Shown here one piece after another: positions 1-6,143 of a stretch of DNA of 13,256 nucleotides. This DNA comes from DUZB01 sp964407525 (GTDB lineage Bacteria; Desulfobacterota; DSM-4660; Desulfatiglandales; Desulfatiglandaceae), in assembly GCA_964407525.1 (NCBI GenBank), contig CAYOWC010000118.1, forward strand, positions 1-13,256. Direction: 5' to 3'. The translations under genes and the position numbers were made by a program. Under the pieces are notes generated by a model. That model ran no database searches. It saw only the letters and a program-made list of their open reading frames with translations, and was not told the DNA's origin. Numbering within the stretch: position 1 is the stretch's first letter; the number at the start of each line of letters is the position of its first letter.

Positions 1-36
1 GAAGATGATTTCCTTTTCAATTTCAGAGTGTGCCAT
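1..36 (-). CDS. Start of the next cassette gene, cut by the window edge
   Basis: An ATG on the minus strand at 36 opens a frame that stays open for 12 codons to the window edge (MAHSEIEKEIIF). It lies 18 bases after the predicted recombination point of the attC site at 49-121. The abortive-infection gene starts 21 bases after its own upstream recombination point, so the layout matches that of a following gene cassette. There is a weak purine-rich stretch (AAAGAAA) just before the ATG. Too little sequence is present to name a family. The call rests on position and an open frame only. Confidence 0.4.
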   Translation of the reverse strand, partial: MAHSEIEKEIIF

Positions 37-48
37 GATTTCTTTGAG

Positions 49-121
49 CTATAACCAGCTTAACTGGCTGGCTTTGGAGCGCGAGCGGAAAAGCCAGTCC
101 GAGTTGAAGCTGTTGTTATAC
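49..121 (-). other. Integron attC recombination site
   Basis: Read on the minus strand, the site begins with GTATAAC (121-115, R'' box) and ends with GTTATAG (55-49, R' box). The two arms are long imperfect inverted repeats: AACAGCTTCAACT on the left arm pairs with AGTTAAGCTG on the right, and an inner GACTGGC/GCCAGCC stem closes a variable loop. The left arm has one extra C (CTTCAACT against CTTAACT), the extrahelical base typical of attC sites, and this fixes the orientation as minus. The stop codon TAA of the upstream gene (118-116) lies inside the R'' box, as is common in gene cassettes. The length of 73 bp is normal for attC. The R' box departs from the GTTRRRY consensus at two bases. 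Confidence 0.72.
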
Positions 122-946
122 ATTTCTCTTTCTAATCAGATAAGTTACAGCCGCTGCACAAGTACCTACCACCAATTGAGCCCCGGCATAGTCAGTGCTT
201 CGGCCCTCTCTGACATGCCGTCCATACTCGGACGCAAAGCCCCAAAGTTTCTCAAGGGCTACGTTCAGCGGGGGAGGAACTAAGCCGGGGTTCCGCTTCA
301 AGATTTTCCCCAATGTTGCCTTATGGTCCCCGGTAACTTCCCGAGCCACACACTCAAGGGATGCCATCGCATGTTGGACTGATCCGGTGATGTCCGGGTT
401 GGGTCTGCGGGATAGATCTACGAGCGCTTCATGAAGCTCTGTTTGAGCCGTCGGAGTCCCTGATTCTGCAAGAGCAGTGGTAGCGGACCGAATCGTTTCC
501 TCCAGGCTTTCTGGATTCCGCGCTTCCAGCCTCCCATCTTGCAGCTTTCAGCCAATGCCTTCTTCGAGGAAGTACCGATTCAATTCGCTTTCAAAGCGCT
601 CTGGCTCAAATGAAAAGGGTATTTCATGCATCTTCTGACGAATTACTTCAATAAGGTCGTATACCTTATACCATTCGCAATCATCCAAAAGACTTCGCAC
701 TTCTTGATCAATATTGGGATATTCTGACCAGTTATTGGAGTCAGGCCGCTTCCGCAAAACACGGCACACTACGGCTCTCAGAGACTTCGGGGAAAAGCCG
801 CACTCGTACGCCAAATCAGCAAGCACACCCCGAAGATCATACGGCGCATCTTGACGCACCGTGATTTCGGCCTCGTTGACACGGTTAAAACCATGGCGTT
901 CTGAAAAGCGCGATGTGTCGTTCATGTAGAGCCTCTCACTCTATAA
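55..946 (-). mobile_element. Integron gene cassette carrying an abortive-infection gene
   Basis: This is the segment between the predicted G/TT recombination points of two attC sites in the same orientation, about 892 bp. It holds one gene that starts 21 bases after the left junction and ends inside its own attC, which is the compact promoterless layout of an integron cassette. Both bordering R' boxes read GTTATAG on the minus strand, suggesting one array. No integrase gene or attI site lies in the window. The cassette interpretation rests on the two attC structures. Confidence 0.65.
116..925 (-). pseudogene. Abortive-infection protein (AbiJ-type N-terminal domain plus Abi_C) with an in-frame TGA
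   Basis: The frame from ATG 925 to TAA 116 is 269 codon positions long with a single internal stop, TGA at 550-548 (codon 126). Codons 1-125 resemble the AbiJ N-terminal domain (opening RFSERHGF, later CEWYKVYDLIE and FLEEGIG). Codons 127-269 resemble the Abi_C domain (ASLECVARE, KATLGKILKR, YGRHVREGR near 234-241, LVVGTCAAAVTYL), a HEPN-like module; Arg236/His237 are candidate RNase residues. From memory of the family, the residue after EEGIG is usually Trp, so a single TGG-to-TGA change explains the break. The start has a good ribosome binding site (GAGAGG, 6 bases before ATG). Proteins of this type act in phage defence. The gene may be recently inactivated, a sequencing error or, less likely, read through. 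The two halves might be made separately, since ATG 367 could restart translation within the second domain. Confidence 0.78.
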
Positions 947-988
947 CGCCGCCTTCACCCGTTCATCGGGTGAAAGGCGTGGTTGGGA
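941..988 (-). other. Compact integron attC recombination site
   Basis: On the minus strand the site runs from TCCCAAC (988-982, R'') to GTTATAG (947-941, R'). Between them GCCTTTCACCCG pairs with CGGGTGAAGGC around a five-base loop. The left arm has one extra T, matching the extrahelical-base asymmetry of attC sites and giving the same orientation as the site at 49-121. Spacers of three bases separate the outer boxes from the stem on both sides. At 48 bp it is short for an attC, and R'' begins with T rather than a purine. The R' box is identical to that of the other site. Confidence 0.65.
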
Positions 989-1009
989 TATTTGGTTAAA
1001 TGGCATATC

Positions 1010-1068
1010 TGTCAACTGTGTAGGCCTGACACCCATGCCTTTCAGATGGGAAGGTGTTCATGTTGAGC
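1010..1068 (-). other. Degenerate attC-like inverted repeat
   Basis: On the minus strand GCTCAAC (1068-1062) fits the R'' consensus exactly and GTTGACA (1016-1010) could be an imperfect R' box. An inner stem pairs ACACC with GGTGT and CCAT with ATGG. The spacers are very unequal (4 against 12 bases), which argues against a working site. It could be a decayed attC, part of a longer variant of the neighbouring site, or a chance hairpin. It lies between the caspase gene and the compact attC. Confidence 0.25.
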
Positions 1069-1099
1069 CAAAAAAAGCTCCTCAAAAAAATATCGCGGG

Positions 1100-1120
1100 C
1101 AGAGGGATAAAATCCCTCTG
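1100..1120 (-). terminator. Stem-loop downstream of the caspase gene
   Basis: A perfect 9-bp stem (CAGAGGGAT / ATCCCTCTG) with a 3-base loop lies 42 bases past the stop of the large minus-strand gene. On the minus strand a run of seven T follows about 12 bases after the stem, further away than in a typical intrinsic terminator. Termination or mRNA 3'-end protection is the likely role. Confidence 0.45.
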
Positions 1121-1161
1121 TACTCCCTCAATTTAAATAATCAGAAAGTCAAATGATCAAA

Positions 1162-4100
1162 TCATCCATCGCTTCGGGAACGCACTGCAAACCCCCGTAA
1201 GCCGCGGGACTCGTAGCGGCCTTTCCAGTACCTGCCGCTGTGGTAGAAGTAGAAGCCCCTGACACTCGAGGAACCTTTAGTCTCCCCTGACCAAACCCAC
1301 CACCCCGTGGTCCTCAATAAAAGCGTCATATTGCGTGTGCCTACACCTTCCTTGTAAAGGGTTTTCAACTCATCTGTGGTGGGCATTCGCCAGCCGCCAC
1401 CGTCGAGATTCAAACTTTGCACCCATGATCTGGCTTCATTCCAGTTTGTATTTCTATTAGGTCCCGCTTTCCACTCAAGACCGGTGCTTGTGTCTTTTAC
1501 GATTCCGTTGGCGTAGCCTACATAAATTCCGTCACGCTTGATTACATCGGAGGTCGATGATGAGGGCCTGGAGTACGAAGGCTTCTGCGAAAGGTTGGCC
1601 ATCTCAACCTTCTGGCTCTTGGAATCGCTTCGGGAACGCACTGCAAAAGCCAGTCCGTAGGGGGAGTGACGGTAGCGCAAGTACCTGCGGCAGTTGAGGA
1701 AGTCGAAGTACCAGGGGTATAAGGGATTTTCATTTTCTCCAGACCAAACCGTCGAGCAAGTAGTTTTCAAAAGAGGCGTCATATTGCGGTCTCCTGTACC
1801 TTTCCTATAAAGGCCTTCCAGTTCAAACATGGTCGGCATACGCCACCCACCGCCATCAAGATTCAGGCTCTGCACCCATGATCTGGCTTTATCCCAAGTA
1901 GTATCCTTGCCGGGCCCAGTTTTCCATTCAAGGCCTATCTGGGTATCTCTTACGATCCCGTTGGCATAGGCTACATAAATTCCGTCACGTTCTACAACCT
2001 TCAATCCCTTCTTTACGTCTATCTCATCACCTGGAGCAAAAGTCACAAAACGGCCATCGTCGGAAATATTTAAGAAAGATATGGACGTGTAGGTCTCGTT
2101 TTTTCCAGGGCCATTGAAAATTGCCTTATCAAATTTTGCGCCTTCCACTGTGGCTTTCATCAGAACTTCCGGCACCAATAGTTCAGGATGGCGCTTGTAT
2201 TCACGGGCCTTGGGTGGCTCTATCTTTACAAAGAATTGCTCTGTTTCCCCCTCTGTAGTCAGGACGCAAAACATCATTTGAAGCTTAAGATAATATCTCA
2301 CAAACTTGAAAGACACTTGGGAAACAGGAACAATAAAGTGCTTTGCCTTCAGTGTTTTCATTTGGTTGTCCAGAGGACTGATCTGATTATCGTGCGTTTT
2401 TTGCAGTTCATGCCGCAAGGAAGAGAGCTTTTGCTCCTTTGCCTGCCTTGCGGGTGCTGCCTTGAGATGTGCCTTCGCTAATCTGGTCTGATAATCTTCA
2501 TTAGTTTCAAACTCCTTGTCCCATGGCGGGATATCGGTAATGCGCGCTATCTTTTTGTCATAGAACCCGGCTAAACTTTGGGTTTGTTTTCTAAACTCAG
2601 TTGAAAAATCGAGGTCCATCTTGTCTCGTTGCTTCTTGATCCTTTTTAGCTCGGCAACAGCGGATTCGATGGTCGCGCCTCCAGTCAGGCCTTGGCTCAG
2701 GTCCTGCCGCATTTTGTCCGCCTGCGTGCGGAGCATGGTAAGCCGTTGTTCGTTTTCCGTCTCACTCTGCTTTCTATCCTTTTCAAACCGATTCACCTCA
2801 AGCACGGCCTGGCGCTGGCGTTTCGCTGCCTCTTCTTTTTGCCTCTTGCGAATCTGTGCCTGCTTGAGCTCTGCCTCTTTAATGAGCTGCAGGCACTCTA
2901 TTTCACGCTTTTTGGATTGGTCGCGGGCCTCGGCAGCTTCCTCCTTCAGTTTCTTTAACTGGGCCATTTCCGCCTCAAGGGCATCCACTTCAGCGCTTAT
3001 TTCCCTGCCCTTCTTTTCCAGGTCAGGCACAAAAACAAAATCACCGGTTCCATAAATCTCGCCGTCTACGGGACGCTGGGTGTGGCCGCGTGCTGCCGCG
3101 TCCCCATATACCCGTTTCTTCAGGTATTGCCCCAGCTCGCGAGCAGTGATGTAATCTTCAGTATTTTCCAGGGCCTGGATAAGGCGGCCTGTAAAGACAG
3201 AATGTCCGCCGGGTCCACCATCCAGAACTGTTTCGCCCTTTGATCCTGCCGTCAGCACTTGTCGCACCTGCTCATCAGTAATCGTCTGGAGATATGAAAA
3301 ATCCCGGCTCGGTTTACTCAGGGTGCCCCGTGTATCTAACATCAGCCCAGCAAAGCATGCGTCAAAAACAAAAAAGACGTGTTTAGCGGTGATTGACACG
3401 CAGATGTCTGATTTGACCTGCTGCATGGAGATATTTTTGTATATTTCAGCCGAATTAAGTGTCCCATCGTATGGGACCAAATACCCCAAGTCTTTTCCAC
3501 GAAGGGTACCTGGAATCGTGATGCCGTGACCGGCAAAATAGACGAAGACACCGCCATCAGGGGTCAGAGAACGAAATCCGTAAAGCGCCTGCATGATCTT
3601 GTCGCGTGTGGCCTGTTCATTATAGAGAGTGATTATTTCGTCGAATTGAAAGCCATCACTCAACACCTTTTCCACCCCTTTCGCATCCTTGACCGCATAG
3701 GTGAGTTGTTCTGTAGACCCCAAATTATCATACCTGTCAATCCCGATGATCAGGGCTGCGGTGTAATCGTATAACTGAATTTTTTGCGATCGGCCTTTGG
3801 GCGTTTTTGCGACCACGTTGATCCCACGTTTTTTGGCGGGTAAGGATTTAGGGATGGTTTGTTTTTCCCTTGGGCCTGCTAATCGGGGTACGGAAAGGGC
3901 TTGTCGTTCTTGGGCTAAATCCTTCGATACAAATTTCCCTTCACCCTGTTTGTCCTCGTCATCTATCCCAGGGGTTTTTTGCTTTGCCACATCTTGCGCA
4001 GTTCTGGCTGACTGTTTTATTCTGGGGTGAGCAGTTTTTGGCTGTATCTGGACATCCTGAACTTTTGTCTTATGTGAAGTCGACCCACACCCAGGTAAAC

Positions 4101-4173
4101 ATATCAATACCAGTAGCAACCAAGGTATTGCCAAAGGGCTACTTTTCATAACCTGTTTTCCTATCTTAGTCAT
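1162..4173 (-). CDS. Caspase-like lipoprotein with coiled coil and two tandem DUF1566 domains
   Basis: A 1003-residue envelope lipoprotein. A signal peptide ends in the lipobox LPGC with Cys29 as the lipid anchor. ATG 4149 (Met9) is a likelier start, because AGGA lies 9 bases before it and none precedes 4173. Residues 135-382 form a peptidase C14 (caspase/metacaspase-like) domain: LIIGIDRYDN, catalytic His216 in FAGHG and Cys273 in DACFAG. Residues about 385-530 are a charged coiled coil, continuing as helical or uncharacterised sequence to 720. Residues 726-848 and 877-1001 are two copies of DUF1566 (GLEWK, W..A..W, GGGWRMPT, VWSG, FAVRSRSD), a C-type-lectin-like fold used for ligand display and found in some diversity-generating retroelement targets. 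Both catalytic residues are present, so it could be an active protease triggered by its lectin-like sensors; that role is inferred. A stem-loop follows the gene. Confidence 0.85.
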   Translation of the reverse strand: MTKIGKQVMKSSPLAIPWLLLVLICLPGCGSTSHKTKVQDVQIQPKTAHPRIKQSARTAQDVAKQKTPGIDDEDKQGEGKFVSKDLAQERQALSVPRLAGPREKQTIPKSLPAKKRGINVVAKTPKGRSQKIQLYDYTAALIIGIDRYDNLGSTEQLTYAVKDAKGVEKVLSDGFQFDEIITLYNEQATRDKIMQALYGFRSLTPDGGVFVYFAGHGITIPGTLRGKDLGYLVPYDGTLNSAEIYKNISMQQVKSDICVSITAKHVFFVFDACFAGLMLDTRGTLSKPSRDFSYLQTITDEQVRQVLTAGSKGETVLDGGPGGHSVFTGRLIQALENTEDYITARELGQYLKKRVYGDAAARGHTQRPVDGEIYGTGDFVFVPDLEKKGREISAEVDALEAEMAQLKKLKEEAAEARDQSKKREIECLQLIKEAELKQAQIRKRQKEEAAKRQRQAVLEVNRFEKDRKQSETENEQRLTMLRTQADKMRQDLSQGLTGGATIESAVAELKRIKKQRDKMDLDFSTEFRKQTQSLAGFYDKKIARITDIPPWDKEFETNEDYQTRLAKAHLKAAPARQAKEQKLSSLRHELQKTHDNQISPLDNQMKTLKAKHFIVPVSQVSFKFVRYYLKLQMMFCVLTTEGETEQFFVKIEPPKAREYKRHPELLVPEVLMKATVEGAKFDKAIFNGPGKNETYTSISFLNISDDGRFVTFAPGDEIDVKKGLKVVERDGIYVAYANGIVRDTQIGLEWKTGPGKDTTWDKARSWVQSLNLDGGGWRMPTMFELEGLYRKGTGDRNMTPLLKTTCSTVWSGENENPLYPWYFDFLNCRRYLRYRHSPYGLAFAVRSRSDSKSQKVEMANLSQKPSYSRPSSSTSDVIKRDGIYVGYANGIVKDTSTGLEWKAGPNRNTNWNEARSWVQSLNLDGGGWRMPTTDELKTLYKEGVGTRNMTLLLRTTGWWVWSGETKGSSSVRGFYFYHSGRYWKGRYESRGLRGFAVRSRSDG
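1168..1998 (-). repeat. Tandem duplication of the DUF1566-coding segment
   Basis: About 370 bp coding for residues 877-1000 (1174-1545) repeats the segment for residues 726-848 (1630-1998), joined by a Ser-rich linker. The framework is clearly related at the DNA level, with identical blocks of about 19 bp such as AGCCAGATCATGGGTGCA. The segment after VWSG is strongly divergent in both sequence and length. A perfect 24-bp match then closes each copy (1168-1191 and 1624-1647), coding for FAVRSRSD. The pattern is variable core, fixed end. Confidence 0.8.
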
Positions 4174-4249
4174 TCAAACTAATTGCGATTTCGCTACCAA
4201 AAATTCCTTTACAATGATCAGATATCACACAAAAAGTTTAAAAGTTCAT

Positions 4250-4298
4250 ATCGTCCTCGTCGTTTCCTTAATTGTTAGGAAGGAATGAGGATGACGAT
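4250..4298 (-). other. Imperfect hairpin between the split gene and the caspase gene
   Basis: ATCGTC (4250-4255) pairs with GACGAT (4293-4298), CTC with GAG and TTCCT (4264-4268) with AGGAA (4277-4281), leaving internal bulges. It sits just after the stop of the frameshifted gene and about 76 bases before the caspase gene start on the minus strand. No U-run follows directly, so an attenuator, processing site or weak terminator are all possible. Confidence 0.35.
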
Positions 4299-4315
4299 GT
4301 CTTTACCGGATAGTA

Positions 4316-4940
4316 TCAGTATAAATCTTTTTCCGCCTCTTTTGCCGTCTTTTTAGATTTTTCTTTACGCTGCTTACGTAGCTTTTCATCTTCTTCTCTA
4401 TAATAGCTTTCAAGATCAGAGCTATACTCCTTGGAAATGGGGATAAATTCGTAATCAATAAACCCAATAATCTCAATTATTCGACCTTGAAACATCAACT
4501 GCGCATAAGATATGCGTAATATTAATATCTCTCCCTCGCCATTCTTTCCATCGCGTGTATCCTTGGTCGTCAGTAAAGTCCGGTTTTCCATGTAGTTCTA
4601 AAAATGTCTGGTATAATAACTTGTAGCTTTTGGCTGTATTATAATTGATACGAACATAATACAGTTTATCTTTATAGAAATGATAAAATATATCATTAAT
4701 CTTAGCCTTTCCAATTAAACGTTTGTCCTTTTTTCTTTTGTATATTTTTGAATTTGGTCTAGTTTCAGTGAAATCCACTTTTCTCCCGATTTCATTTACA
4801 TCACTCAAATAGAAATCGCGATGTCCAGCAACACTCTCACCCCATTTTAGGCCGCGGAACTGAGTAGGTTCATTCTCAAAGCCTAAAGAAATGGTTGGAG
4901 ACAACAGAAGACAAACCAAAATGATTGGCATTTTATTCAT
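4316..4940 (-). pseudogene. Small exported protein, split by a frameshift
   Basis: The 5' part (4940 to 4473, 155 residues) has an N-terminal signal peptide (MNKMPIILVCLLLSPTISLG) followed by FRGLKWGES, LIGKAKINDIFYHF, LYYVRINY and LELHGKPDF. It then runs into DINITHI and stops. The 3' part continues in the neighbouring frame (EILILRISYAQLMF, IDYEFIPI and a Lys-rich tail) to TAA 4316. The switch lies near 4530-4540, after WKEWRG, in a GGGAGAGA stretch. The whole span is one base longer than a multiple of three, so a single extra base explains it; repair gives about 207 residues. The pattern resembles small secreted proteins with an FRGLKWG opening that are common in sulphate reducers, but I cannot name the family or a function. 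The start is backed by AAAGGA 8 bases upstream. Sequencing error and true pseudogene cannot be told apart here. Confidence 0.6.
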
Positions 4941-5253
4941 ACTGAATTCCTTTCAGTCTCCCAGAAAGGTCTAAGATCAAGCCCTCTCACAGACTCTGAG
5001 CAGCGGGGCGCTGGTAATAAAGCAAGAAAATCACCACATCAAGTTGTATTTGTTCTCATGTGCAATGGCCTCACCCTTTCCAGCAAAAATCCCACCCCGT
5101 GCGGTATGCAGGACGTCCATTTGTAAGCAAATAACGCATCCGCCTATTTTATGTTGTTTTTAGCCTCGCTGTTAATTGTAAACTGCCGTGATTTATCCCA
5201 CGTCCTCATCCCCCGTCTTCCATTCTGCGCTTTTTCTGGGCAACAAAATACAA

Positions 5254-5290
5254 AAACCCCGTTCTCGATCTGTTCAGAGTAACGGGGTTT
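5254..5290 (-). terminator. Strong intrinsic terminator
   Basis: A perfect 10-bp stem AAACCCCGTT / AACGGGGTTT encloses a 17-base loop in which CTC and GAG can pair further. On the minus strand the stem runs into TTTTTG, so it ends minus-strand transcription best; plus-strand termination is weaker (three T). No intact minus-strand gene lies directly upstream, so it may end an unannotated RNA or be left from a lost gene. Confidence 0.7.
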
Positions 5291-5509
5291 ATGAGTGACC
5301 GTGGTCCATTTTTAATCCTCTTTTCCCTCTTCGGTTGAAAGAAGAAATCTGGGTCGGGAGTACTACTGAATGCTGTTTACAAATAACTACCCAATAAGTC
5401 AACGAAAATCAGGCCTTTTATGAATTGATGCCCCTTAATATGTGCGTATGGTAACATACGGTTTTGTCAAATACGGTCACAATCCAAGCATTTTTTAAAT
5501 TTTGCAAAT

Positions 5510-5869
5510 TTATTGATTGAATCCAGATTTAAAGACTCGTGGTAAGGCTGGCCAAGCTTCCTGAGCCTCAAGAGCTACATCTGAATATCTCAAAGATTCA
5601 GCACCACCGAAAAATTGACTGCCATAAAGCTCAACCAAAGAAAACGTTGACATAATGGCTCAATATCTCATCCGGGCAAGATTGAATTGGCCATTATACA
5701 CATTGTCCAATGCTACTACATCTGGTGGTCGTTCCCCTGATGGGCTATCTTCACGTAACGAAGGACTACCTATATTATTAGTGAATTTTAAAATTTTCAA
5801 AAATAGTCAGGGATTGTTCTGCCAGCCTCAACCCGGCTTACCACTGACCTGCGGCAAGAAATCCATCAT
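5510..5869 (-). pseudogene. Possible decayed ORF with three in-frame TGA codons
   Basis: From ATG 5869 to TAA 5510 one minus-strand frame of 120 codons is broken only by TGA at 5830-5828, 5809-5807 and 5662-5660. The longest open part reads LREDSPSGERPPDVVALDN, and after the last TGA there is STFSLVELYGSQFFGGAESL. No family is recognised. The stretch also overlaps an open plus-strand frame, so a chance pattern is quite possible. It is listed because all interruptions are TGA and the composition looks protein-like. Confidence 0.2.
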
Positions 5870-6051
5870 TTAGTTGAATCTTAACAATAAGAATGGTATC
5901 CACCATCTCTCTCGACGGCCTGGCAAATTGGTGTCGAAGTACGTCCTCCAGGGGGGGGTGTACAGCGAAACAATAAAACGAGGGGGCTCAATGAAAATAA
6001 GGAAAGCTTGCTTACTTATGTCCGAAATATTTCCTTAGCATAAAAAAGGCC

Positions 6052-6081
6052 TTGACACTCGAATAATTAATCGAACATATG
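6052..6081 (+). promoter_or_regulatory. Candidate sigma-70 promoter for the LarA-like gene
   Basis: A perfect -35 box TTGACA (6052-6057) is followed 18 bases later by CATATG (6076-6081), a weak -10 match. Between them lies the near-palindrome TCGAATAATTAATCGA (14 of 16 bases symmetric), placed where a repressor could block polymerase. The start codon lies about 60 bases downstream. Confidence 0.4.
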
Positions 6082-6110
6082 GACCAGTCCCCTTGTCCAT
6101 AACCACAAGG
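6079..6110 (+). promoter_or_regulatory. Two mutually exclusive leader hairpins
   Basis: ATGGAC (6079-6084) can pair with GTCCAT (6095-6100), or CCTTGT (6091-6096) can pair with ACAAGG (6105-6110). The two stems share bases 6095-6096 and cannot form together fully. They lie in the untranslated leader, 33 bases before the start codon. The stems are short, so a switch is only a suggestion. Confidence 0.25.
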
Positions 6111-6143
6111 TCAGTAAACTTTTGAAAAAAGAGGTGAGAGATC

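Larger units (their letters stand above)
4941..6143. other. Gene-poor spacer between the minus-strand genes and the Ebo-type cluster
   Basis: About 1.2 kb with no convincing intact gene. It holds the ribosome binding site of the split gene at its left edge, a strong stem-loop terminator (5254-5290), a small perfect hairpin CGTATG-GTAA-CATACG (5445-5460), and two ATACGGT repeats near 5456 and 5471. A possible decayed ORF lies at 5510-5869 and the promoter and leader of the LarA-like gene are at the right end. A 72-codon plus-strand frame (5655-5873) overlaps the decayed ORF. It has no ribosome binding site and no recognisable motif, so I do not call it a gene. Confidence 0.6.

Noticed and set aside
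548..550. TGA as a recoded codon (Sec or an alternative code reading Trp)
   Set aside because: TGA serves as the normal stop in the LarA-like, hicA, 89-residue and TatD-like genes, and no Sec family or SECIS-like hairpin is evident, so a nonsense mutation is simpler.
2621..3055. Plus-strand frames opposite the caspase gene's coiled coil
   Set aside because: They mirror the Lys/Glu-rich coding strand and give Ser/Phe/Leu-rich translations typical of antisense shadows.
4250..4298. Third attC site ahead of the caspase gene
   Set aside because: It contains GTTAGGA, but there is no matching R''/R' pair at the ends of the hairpin and no L-box asymmetry.
5655..5873. 72-codon open frame on the plus strand in the gene-poor spacer
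   Set aside because: No ribosome binding site, no recognisable motif, and it lies opposite another partly open frame. I could not decide which, if either, is real.
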